NCBI GenBank assembly: GCA_900553345.1
Contig: USDE01000001.1
Span: 1-24,769, forward strand
Direction of reading: 5' to 3'
Source of the DNA: an uncultured Collinsella sp.
GTDB lineage: Bacteria > Actinomycetota > Coriobacteriia > Coriobacteriales > Coriobacteriaceae
Length of the DNA: 24,769 nt
The notes beneath the pieces were generated by a model. The model saw nothing but the letters and a program-made list of their open reading frames with translations. It made no database searches and was not told the origin of the DNA. Of the stretch, positions 13,984 to 22,378 are shown in pieces. Every line of letters begins with the position of its first letter. Position 1 is the stretch's first letter. Position numbers and translations under genes: made by a program.

Positions 13984-15339
13984 ATGTCTGACGACTTTTA
14001 CACCATGGTCGATTCCGGAGACCCGGCACCCGACAACGAGCACATCACCGGCGTGCGCGAAGAGCGTGACGAAGGTGAACAGACGACAACGCAGGCGCCA
14101 AAAGCCATGTACGCCGCGCGCATCGCCGTCTATGACGACATGCTGTCGACACCGCGTGTGATCGTCATTGATCCGCAAGATGTCCGCACGTATTTGGAAG
14201 AGACGACCAACACCGTCTACCAGTGCATGAAAGAACAAGGTGGCCATATCTCGCTCATGGTCATCCGCGAGATTGTCGAAAACTTTATCCACGCACACTT
14301 TGCAGAGCCCATCATCTCGATTCTGGACGGCGGAGACACCATCCGCTTTGCTGACCAAGGACCCGGCATCGACGACAAGGAACGCGCTTTCGACTTTGGC
14401 GTTACCAGCGCAAACAGCAAGATGAAGCGCTATATCCGTGGAACCGGAGCAGGGTTTCCCATGGTGCAGGAGTATTTGGAAAACGCCGGCGGTGCCGTAT
14501 CCATCGAGGACAACATGGGCAACGGCACCGTGGTTACGGTAAGCCTGAACCCTAAACGCGTGCAGGAAATCGAGCGTGCCGGCGGACGCGGTGCTGCCGT
14601 GCGGCCCGAGACGGAGCAGCCCACATATCCCCTGCCGGGAGCTTTTGCGCAGCAGCCCATGGCAACGCAGCAGATGCAGCCCCCCGTGGGGCAGATGCAG
14701 CAGCCCGGAATGCTTCCCACACAAGAGCCCCAGGCGGCATCTATGTCGATGCCGCCAAACATGCCAGAGGCCATGCCGCTGGCTGATCAGGATGCAGCAG
14801 CAATGCAGCAGGCGACGGGGGCGCCGGGTGGCCAGCAAATGGGCTATCAGCCGTACCAACAGGGATATCCATATCAGCAGATGCCGCCACTGGGGTATGG
14901 CCAGCAGTTCCCGCAGCAGTACCAGCAGGGATATCAGCAGCCGTACCAGCAGATGCCGCAGCAGCAGCAGTACAACCCCTGGGCCCAGCAGACGCCTCCG
15001 CAGCCTTACCAACAGTGGCCTCAAAGTTTTCAACAGCAAATGCCGCCAATGCAGAGTTCTCAACAACCAGCAGCTCAAATGATGTATCCTAATGCAGCAA
15101 ATCAGTATGCACAGCCACAACCGGACGTGTTCGTAAGCGATCGCGGCAACGCCGCGCTGGGCTATCTGGCGCAAAATCAAGCGTGCGGTGCAACCGATCT
15201 GGCGAGGGCATTTGGAAACTCGGCCCCCACTTGGTCACGCACGCTCAATGACTTGGCGCAGGCCGGCTTGGTCATCAAGCATGGCCAGAAATACCATCTG
15301 ACCGAACTCGGCGCCGCTCGCGTGCGAGCTCAGAGCTAA
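13984..15339 (+). CDS. GHKL ATPase with Gln-rich linker and C-terminal winged helix, encoded at the origin
   Basis: The 451-residue protein is not one I recognise as a named family. Residues about 60-190 form a GHKL (histidine-kinase/anti-sigma type) ATPase: N-box REIVENFIHA (Glu96, Asn100), G1 DQGPGI (124-129), G2 GTGAGFPMVQEY (153-164). No histidine-phosphotransfer domain precedes it. Residues about 209-381 are a low-complexity Gln/Pro/Met/Tyr-rich linker with many YQQ and PYQQ units. Residues about 386-447 form a winged helix (GNAALGYLAQNQACGATDLA...SRTLNDLAQAGLVIKHGQKYHLTELG). The start is uncertain: ATG at 13984 has only a distant GGAAG, and the frame is open up to a TTG at 13912 within the DnaA-box cluster. 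The stop is 15 bp from the dnaA start, so the two genes are probably co-transcribed. A DNA-binding, ATP-dependent role at the origin is an inference from domains and position. Confidence 0.8.
   Translation: MSDDFYTMVDSGDPAPDNEHITGVREERDEGEQTTTQAPKAMYAARIAVYDDMLSTPRVIVIDPQDVRTYLEETTNTVYQCMKEQGGHISLMVIREIVENFIHAHFAEPIISILDGGDTIRFADQGPGIDDKERAFDFGVTSANSKMKRYIRGTGAGFPMVQEYLENAGGAVSIEDNMGNGTVVTVSLNPKRVQEIERAGGRGAAVRPETEQPTYPLPGAFAQQPMATQQMQPPVGQMQQPGMLPTQEPQAASMSMPPNMPEAMPLADQDAAAMQQATGAPGGQQMGYQPYQQGYPYQQMPPLGYGQQFPQQYQQGYQQPYQQMPQQQQYNPWAQQTPPQPYQQWPQSFQQQMPPMQSSQQPAAQMMYPNAANQYAQPQPDVFVSDRGNAALGYLAQNQACGATDLARAFGNSAPTWSRTLNDLAQAGLVIKHGQKYHLTELGAARVRAQS
15027..15035 (+). promoter_or_regulatory. 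DnaA box-like site inside the ATPase gene
   Basis: AGTTTTCAACAGC has the same TTTTCAACA core as the origin sites. A variant, TTCTCAACA, follows at 15057-15065. Both lie in the Gln-rich linker, so coding for Phe-Gln-Gln and Ser-Gln-Gln could explain them. Confidence 0.35.
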
Positions 15340-15354
15340 AGAACGGGAGAGACA

Positions 15355-17079
15355 GTGGACGAGGAAGCAAGCATCATCCTGGGGGATGCCATCGCCTTTT
15401 GCCAGCGCGACGGCCAAGATGCACGCCTCATCAACATGCTGGGGCAATCGCGCGCCATAAGCCTGACCGAAGATACGCTCACGATCGAGGCCCCCTCGCG
15501 CTTTGCCATCGCGCAGCTCAAAAAGCATCAGCCGACTATTGAGGCTTATCTGGAAGAAATCGCCTTTGCACCGATTGCGCTCGACATCGTGGCACCGCAA
15601 GGCGCCGCGACGGAATCCACTGCCGCGACGGCGCCCGCCACGGCTCCCGCCGCTTCCCCGTCGGTGCCGGCCTCCGCAGACGACGTGCCGACAATCGAGC
15701 ACCAGCACAGCGATGTTTCCCGTGAAACCATGGCACCGTTGCCGACCGCGGCGGCGACGTCAACGAGCGCACCCGTCACGCACATGCCCATCGCTCACGA
15801 CGCAGCGGCGGGCGCGGATTCGGGCATTGCAATCAAGAACACGCTCTCGGCCGACGATTTTCGTCGCATGATGAACCAGATGAAGGGCGGAGCGCCGACC
15901 AAATCCACGCAAGCTGCGACCCCCGCTTCACCCATGCCAGCACCAACCGTGCCGGCGGAGCAGAACACAGACGGTGCCCCGCTCGCCGCAAACTCAAAAT
16001 TCACCTTTGAGAACTTTGTCTACGGGCCCGAGAACAGCCACGCCTATCGCTCGGCACTCAAGTTTGCCGCCCTGGCGGACGAGCGCGGCACGTGCACGTC
16101 ACTGTTCATCTACGGCAAATCGGGGCTGGGTAAAACCCACCTGCTGCTCGCCATCAAAAATGAGCTCGCCGAGAAATCTCCCGAGATCAAGGTCAAGTAT
16201 GCAAACTCCCAGGCATATCTGGACGACCTGATGACCGAGTTCGACCGCCAAAAGAAGAGCAACGCCCCCATCATGCAGGCGTACCACGGCGTGGACGTGC
16301 TCATCATCGATGACATCCAAAACATCATCGGCAAGCGCGCGAGCGTGGACTACTTTTTCCAGCTCATGGACGAGTTCATCCGCAACAACAAGAAGGTCGT
16401 CATCGCGGCAGACCGCGCCCCCAAGGACCTGAGTATGGACGAGCGTCTGACCAGCCGCTTCAACGCCGGCATGCTCTGCCTGGTCGCAGAGCCCAGCTAC
16501 GAGATGAAATACAAGATCTTGCAGCGCTATTACGAGAACACCATCGTCGCCGCTCCAGAGGCGGGCGACGACTCGCTGCTGGCGGCCTATGGGGGCGACG
16601 GAGGGCACCTGACCGACGAGCACTTTAAACACATGGCCGAGGTCTCGGGCACCAACATCCGCGAACTCGAGAGCTTTTGCGAGCGCTGCGCCGGCGAGGC
16701 GGGCGACCGCGAGCGCGAGGGCGGAGAGCTCACCTTTGACGATATCGACGCCATCGCCAGCCAGTACTTCGACACATCGGCCAAAAAGATCAACGTCCAG
16801 ACGGTTCAGTCCGTCATCGAAGAGCAGTACGGCGTGACGCACGAGGAGCTCATCGGCCCGCGTCGCAACGCCAATATCGCCAAAGCACGCCATATCGCCA
16901 TCTACCTGGCCATCGAGATGTGCGAGATGACGACCACGGCGGTGGGCGCCGAATTTGGCAACCGCAACCACTCGACCGTCAGCACGAGCTACAAAAAGGT
17001 CCAGAAGATGATCCAGGAAGACCGCACCGTCACCGAAGACCTCAAATCGCTGCGCGATAAAATTACACTGCGTTCGTAG
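15355..17079 (+). CDS. dnaA: Chromosomal replication initiator protein DnaA
   Basis: The 574-residue AAA+ initiator binds DnaA boxes and opens the origin. Domain I is at about residues 1-80. A long Ala/Pro/Thr-rich linker (about 81-210) makes the protein larger than usual (about 450 in E. coli and B. subtilis). The AAA+ core starts at NSKFTFENFVYG (213) with Walker A YGKSGLGKTHL (253-263), where Ser replaces the common Val/Thr, and Walker B LIIDD (316-320). The arginine-finger region is LTSRFNAGM (365-373). A Gly/Asp-rich insertion lies around 401-420. The DNA-binding signature is GNRNHSTV (535-542) where most DnaA have GGRDHTTV. The start is GTG at 15355 with GGGAG upstream. The gene is first of dnaA-dnaN-recF-dciA, or second after the ATPase gene. 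Confidence 0.96.
   Translation: MDEEASIILGDAIAFCQRDGQDARLINMLGQSRAISLTEDTLTIEAPSRFAIAQLKKHQPTIEAYLEEIAFAPIALDIVAPQGAATESTAATAPATAPAASPSVPASADDVPTIEHQHSDVSRETMAPLPTAAATSTSAPVTHMPIAHDAAAGADSGIAIKNTLSADDFRRMMNQMKGGAPTKSTQAATPASPMPAPTVPAEQNTDGAPLAANSKFTFENFVYGPENSHAYRSALKFAALADERGTCTSLFIYGKSGLGKTHLLLAIKNELAEKSPEIKVKYANSQAYLDDLMTEFDRQKKSNAPIMQAYHGVDVLIIDDIQNIIGKRASVDYFFQLMDEFIRNNKKVVIAADRAPKDLSMDERLTSRFNAGMLCLVAEPSYEMKYKILQRYYENTIVAAPEAGDDSLLAAYGGDGGHLTDEHFKHMAEVSGTNIRELESFCERCAGEAGDREREGGELTFDDIDAIASQYFDTSAKKINVQTVQSVIEEQYGVTHEELIGPRRNANIAKARHIAIYLAIEMCEMTTTAVGAEFGNRNHSTVSTSYKKVQKMIQEDRTVTEDLKSLRDKITLRS
15714..15729. promoter_or_regulatory. parS-like site (two mismatches) inside dnaA
   Basis: TGTTTCCCGTGAAACC differs from the parS consensus at two positions, with the outer half-sites GTTTC and GTGAAAC retained. 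It codes for DVSRET in the DnaA linker, a region under little protein constraint. ParB binding is possible. Confidence 0.45.
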
Positions 17080-17094
17080 GGAAATAGAGACACC

Positions 17095-17103
17095 TGTTGA
17101 AAA
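17095..17103 (-). promoter_or_regulatory. DnaA box-like site TTTTCAACA (reverse)
   Basis: CCTGTTGAAAAC is the exact reverse complement of the GTTTTCAACAGG found at the upstream origin module. It lies 15 bp after the dnaA stop. Confidence 0.65.
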
Positions 17104-17249
17104 CTTGTCGAAACCACGGGCATAAGGTGTCTAAAACCCAACCTGCGGTGATGAAAAGTTTTGCGCAGGTTTTGAACGTGGAAAACCACCCCTGTTGCAC
17201 ACAGGTTGCTGTCGATTCTCTTTCTGGGTCTGACCTGCGTCTTTGGGAG

Positions 17250-17258
17250 TAATCAACA
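17250..17258 (+). promoter_or_regulatory. DnaA box-like site next to the DnaA-trios
   Basis: TAATCAACA shares the TCAACA core of the local boxes and lies 12 bp before the DnaA-trio repeat, the position expected for the box that anchors strand opening. Confidence 0.55.
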
Positions 17259-17270
17259 GTTTCGTCAGTG

Positions 17271-17285
17271 CTATTACTATTATTA
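17271..17285 (+). other. DnaA-trio element and start of the unwinding region
   Basis: The plus strand reads CTA TTA CTA TTA TTA, so the complementary strand reads 3'-GAT AAT GAT AAT AAT-5'. This is five consecutive DnaA-trios matching the 3'-[G/A]A[T/A]-5' rule. An AT-rich inverted repeat, AGATAT-TT-ATATCT, follows at 17286-17299. Confidence 0.65.
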
Positions 17286-17317
17286 AGATATTTATATCTA
17301 TAGAAAGGTATTAAAAG

Positions 17318-18421
17318 ATGAAGTTCACCGTCAGCCAGAGCTCGCTTACACAAGCCATCGGCGTCGTTATGAAGGGTGTCGCTTCGGCATCCACCCTCCC
17401 CATCCTGTCGGGCGTGCTCGTTAAGGCCCAAGACGGCATCTTGGAATTCCAGACCTCTAACTACACCATCTCGATCCGTCATCGCATCGCGGCGCATGTC
17501 GAAGAAGAGGGCGAGATGGTTATCCCCTGTAAGATGCTCTCCAATATCACCAAGACCCTCCCCGATGCCCCGGTCACCTTTGAGCTGTCCGAGCGCCAGG
17601 TGCTGATTGGTTGCGAGAAGAGCTCTTTTAGGCTGAACACGCTCGATGCCAATGACTTCCCCGAGTTTCCGGCCTATGCCATCGAGAGTGCCGTGGAACT
17701 GCCGACCGATGTCTTGTCCGAAATGGTCGGCCGCGTGTGGCGCGTCACCTCGACCGACAAGGCCCGCCCCATCCTAGGCGGCGTGCACATGAAGGTCGAG
17801 AACAACACCGTGCGCCTGGTGGCGACCGATTCCTTTCGTTTGGCCGTGTGCGATACGCAGGTCGAGACCTCGACCCTCGAAGGCTCCTTTGAGCTCAACG
17901 TTCCGGCTGACGCCTTTAACGACGCACTGAACATCATGGCCAGCCAGGCGACCATCATGATCGGGGCTACCGACACCCAGGTCGTCTTCGAGGCCGGCAA
18001 CACCACCTACGTGTCACGCCGCATCGAGGGCGTGTACCCCAACTACAAGCAGCTCATCCCCGATTCGTGCGTGACGAGCGTCAAGATCGACGTCGCCGCC
18101 TTTAACGCCGCCCTCAAGCGCGTGGCCGTTATCGCGAGCGCCAACCCCGCCGTCAAGTTCGAGATCGATGTCGAGAACGGGCAGATGGGCCTGTCCTCCA
18201 TCTCCAATGACCAGGACCTTGCGCAGGAGACGATCGATGTCGAGGCCGAGGGCGAGTCGGGTACCATCGCCTTCAACTACCACTACATCTTCGGCTGCCT
18301 CAATGCCCTGTCCAAGGAGAAGGAGATTACGCTGGAGCTCAAGAGCTACTCGCAGGCGGGCATCTTCAAGTCCTACGACAAGATCAACTACCTGTACCTG
18401 GTCATGCCGGTTCGCATCTAG
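17318..18421 (+). CDS. dnaN: DNA polymerase III beta subunit (sliding clamp)
   Basis: The 367-residue clamp tethers the replicative polymerase to DNA. It begins MKFTVSQSSLTQAIGVVMKG and shows the three repeated clamp domains. Typical features are LPILSGVLVKAQDG in domain 1, RPILGGVHMKVENNTVRLVATDSFRLA in domain 2, and the C-terminal YLVMPVRI that closes the clamp hydrophobic pocket. The length is normal. AAAGG lies nine bases upstream of the ATG. It follows dnaA after the downstream origin module and precedes recF by 9 bp. Confidence 0.97.
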   Translation: MKFTVSQSSLTQAIGVVMKGVASASTLPILSGVLVKAQDGILEFQTSNYTISIRHRIAAHVEEEGEMVIPCKMLSNITKTLPDAPVTFELSERQVLIGCEKSSFRLNTLDANDFPEFPAYAIESAVELPTDVLSEMVGRVWRVTSTDKARPILGGVHMKVENNTVRLVATDSFRLAVCDTQVETSTLEGSFELNVPADAFNDALNIMASQATIMIGATDTQVVFEAGNTTYVSRRIEGVYPNYKQLIPDSCVTSVKIDVAAFNAALKRVAVIASANPAVKFEIDVENGQMGLSSISNDQDLAQETIDVEAEGESGTIAFNYHYIFGCLNALSKEKEITLELKSYSQAGIFKSYDKINYLYLVMPVRI

Positions 18422-18430
18422 CGCTGCGCC

Positions 18431-19537
18431 ATGACCATGTTCGCCCGCGATCTTTCCGTCGCGCACTACCGCAGTTTCGAGAGCTATCGTCTTGCCCTGG
18501 ACGAGGGCGTGACGATACTTGCGGGACCCAACGCGGCGGGAAAGACCAATCTCATAGAGGCGCTGCAGCTGCTGACGAGCGGCGCCTCGTTTAGGCATCC
18601 GACCGCAGCCGAGCTCGTCCATGATGGCGTGGGCTCGTGCAAGATCGAGCTGAGGCTCGAGGGCGACGGCCGCGTACTTGATATGGGATTGAGCGCGGAG
18701 GACGGTAAACGCTCGTTTAGCCGCAACGGCAAGAGATGCTCTGCCGCCGGTGTGCGCGGGGTTCTGCCGAGCGTGCTGTTTTGCCCCGACCATCTGGACA
18801 TGGTTAAGCGAGGCGCCAGTGTGCGCCGCGCCGCCCTCGACGACTTTGGCATGCAACTGAGCGCACGCTATGCCGATCTTGCGAGCACCTATGGTCGCTG
18901 CGTGACCCAGCGTAACGCCTTGCTCAAGGAGGCCTGGTGTTGCCGCGAGATGCTCGGCGCGTGGAACGATTCGATTGCCCGCGCGGGCGCGGCTCTGCTC
19001 GTGCACCGGTTGGCCCTGCTCGACCGGCTGGCGGGCCATGTGCGTGCTGCCTACGGGCAAGTGGCGTCCGGTGAAGCCGCCAACGTGTCCTATGCGTCCA
19101 CGCTGGGGGATTTGCCCCAGGTCGAGGATCGCGAAGAGCTGAAGGGCTGGGCGTACGAGCGCATGCTGGCTGCCCTTGATGGGCACGCCGACGAGGAAAT
19201 TCGCCGCGGCGTGACGCTGGTGGGACCGCATCGCGACGAGATTGAGTTTACCGTTGCGGGTCGCTCCGCCCGTTCATTTGCCAGCCAAGGACAGCAGCGA
19301 ACGTTGGTACTGTCCTGGAAGGTGGCCGAGGTGGCCGTGGCTCGCGATGTCCTGGGCACCGCCCCGCTGCTGCTTTTAGACGACGTGATGAGCGAGCTCG
19401 ACGGCGAGCGTCGCGGTGCTTTCCTGCGGCTGATCGGCGATGATATCCAAACGGTCATAACCACGACCAACCTGGGGTACTTTACCGATGACCTGCTTGA
19501 TCGAGCCAAGGTGGTGAGCATGGGTGAGACGTGCTAA
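18431..19537 (+). CDS. recF: DNA replication and repair protein RecF
   Basis: The 368-residue SMC-like ATPase helps load RecA at gaps with RecO and RecR. Walker A GPNAAGKTNLIEAL begins at residue 32. The C-terminal Walker B and signature region LLLLDDVMSELDGERR is at 313-328, with the QGQQRTLVLSWKVAE signature before it. The ATG at 18431 has no strong ribosome binding site, and a second ATG follows at 18437. Closeness to the dnaN stop (9 bp) suggests re-initiation. The 3' end overlaps the dciA-like gene by 14 bp. Confidence 0.95.
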   Translation: MTMFARDLSVAHYRSFESYRLALDEGVTILAGPNAAGKTNLIEALQLLTSGASFRHPTAAELVHDGVGSCKIELRLEGDGRVLDMGLSAEDGKRSFSRNGKRCSAAGVRGVLPSVLFCPDHLDMVKRGASVRRAALDDFGMQLSARYADLASTYGRCVTQRNALLKEAWCCREMLGAWNDSIARAGAALLVHRLALLDRLAGHVRAAYGQVASGEAANVSYASTLGDLPQVEDREELKGWAYERMLAALDGHADEEIRRGVTLVGPHRDEIEFTVAGRSARSFASQGQQRTLVLSWKVAEVAVARDVLGTAPLLLLDDVMSELDGERRGAFLRLIGDDIQTVITTTNLGYFTDDLLDRAKVVSMGETC

Positions 19538-20087
19538 TTACGAGCGCGAGAGCGAAACGGTCGCCTTCAGTGGCTTTTTGAACGCAGAGCGCCAGCGCAT
19601 CCTGGCGGCTGCGACCCCTGAGCGCCGTGCGCAGATGGAGGCCGCCGAGGAGTCGCGCGCGGTCTATCGCGCGTGGAACGCGGTGTGCTCGGGCACGCGC
19701 GAGGGGCGGCATGTGACGGGCCTGCGCTACCTGCCCGAGTCCAATGAGCTGCTGGTATATCTCGACTCGCCCTCGTGGACGCAGGAAATGACGTTGTTGC
19801 GCGAGATCATCCGCGCGCGCATGGAGCGCGCCGGTGCGCATGTGGACGGCCTGGTGTTCAAAACCACCGCGCCCGGTCACACGCCGCCCGCCGCCAAGGA
19901 GCGCCTTCGCCCAGCGACGACCGAGCGCCCGCCGGCCCCACACGCCGACCTCAGCGATGCCGAGCGCACCGAGATTGAGCGCCAAGTGGCGCCCATCGAA
20001 GACCAAAAACTGCGCGAGGCCCTCGAGAACGCCATGAGAGCCAGTGCCGAGTGGGCCAAGGGCGTGCAAAGCAAAAAAGAGCCTTAA
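19524..20087 (+). CDS. dciA: DciA-like (DUF721) replicative helicase loader
   Basis: The 187-residue protein has a DUF721 core at about residues 45-112 (VYRAWNAVCSGTREG...LRYLPESNELLVYLDSPSWTQEMTLLREIIRARM). A Pro/Arg/Ala-rich linker and a C-terminal helical tail (about 140-187) follow. DciA is the helicase (DnaB) loader or operator in most bacteria lacking DnaC/DnaI, and its gene is commonly beside recF and gyrB in Actinobacteria, as here. GTG at 19524 overlaps recF by 14 bp and follows an AAGGTGGTGAG stretch. It is the last gene before the terminator at 20116. The name rests on domain and position. Confidence 0.88.
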   Translation: MRRANYERESETVAFSGFLNAERQRILAAATPERRAQMEAAEESRAVYRAWNAVCSGTREGRHVTGLRYLPESNELLVYLDSPSWTQEMTLLREIIRARMERAGAHVDGLVFKTTAPGHTPPAAKERLRPATTERPPAPHADLSDAERTEIERQVAPIEDQKLREALENAMRASAEWAKGVQSKKEP

Positions 20088-20115
20088 ATCGCATCTGGTG
20101 GCCTTGTAGAGCCAA

Positions 20116-20143
20116 ATACCCTCGTTCCCGAGGGTATTTTTTT
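20116..20143 (+). terminator. Rho-independent terminator after dciA
   Basis: ATACCCTCG (20116-20124) and CGAGGGTAT (20129-20137) form a perfect 9-bp stem with a TTCC loop, followed by T to 20143. It separates the dnaA-dciA unit from gyrB. Confidence 0.93.
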
Positions 20144-20150
20144 ACGATAG

Positions 20151-22223
<2,073 letters not shown>

Positions 22224-22229
22224 CCTGTT

Positions 22230-22330
22230 CGGCTTTCCCAGCCACCGCACCTTCGCCCTCAATCGTCGGTCGCGTACCCAAGTACGCTTCCCTCCTCTTT
22301 CGAGCGAATCTGCGGCACCTGGAAAAGCCG
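22230..22330. repeat. About 100-bp imperfect inverted repeat between gyrB and gyrA
   Basis: CGGCTTTCCCAG (22230-22241) pairs with CTGGAAAAGCCG (22319-22330) with one mismatch. Further in, CCGCA pairs with TGCGG and TTCGC with GCGAA. The centre holds a perfect hairpin GCGTAC-CCAA-GTACGC (22272-22287). All three levels share the same centre near 22280. It has no T tract. It could be a repetitive extragenic element or an RNA structure in the gyrB-gyrA transcript. Confidence 0.65.
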
Positions 22331-22368
22331 TCTCCGTGGTAGGGAACTAATAGACCACGCAAACCATG

Positions 22369-22374
22369 AGGAGG
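22369..22374 (+). promoter_or_regulatory. Ribosome binding site of gyrA
   Basis: AGGAGG lies four bases before the GTG at 22379, which decides this start over in-frame ATGs further downstream (for example codon 11). Confidence 0.8.
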
Positions 22375-22378
22375 TAAC

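Larger units (their letters stand above)
17080..17317. other. oriC: Origin region, downstream module between dnaA and dnaN
   Basis: This 238-bp spacer contains DnaA-box-like TGTTGAAAA at 17095-17103 (reverse), TGTCGAAAC at 17106-17114, CGTGGAAAA at 17177-17185 (reverse of TTTTCCACG), TGTTGCACA at 17193-17201 (reverse) and TAATCAACA at 17250-17258. These are followed by the spacer GTTTCGTCAGTG, five DnaA-trio triplets (17271-17285) and an AT-rich stretch to about 17315. This resembles the dnaA-dnaN half of the bipartite B. subtilis origin. It also holds the dnaN leader and an AAAGG ribosome binding site before 17318. Confidence 0.75.

Noticed and set aside
14642..15120. Gln-codon tandem repeat as a variable-number repeat
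   Set aside because: Units are irregular in length and sequence. It is low-complexity coding sequence rather than a clean tandem repeat.
13894..15180. 428-codon minus-strand open frame opposite the ATPase gene
   Set aside because: Leu/His/Arg-rich product typical of antisense reading of CAG/CAA repeats. The plus strand encodes recognisable GHKL and wHTH domains.
18014..19231. 405-codon minus-strand open frame opposite dnaN and recF
   Set aside because: It spans two well-defined genes and shows no motif.
22272..22287. Rho-independent terminator after gyrB
   Set aside because: The hairpin GCGTAC-CCAA-GTACGC has no T tract. gyrB and gyrA are probably co-transcribed.
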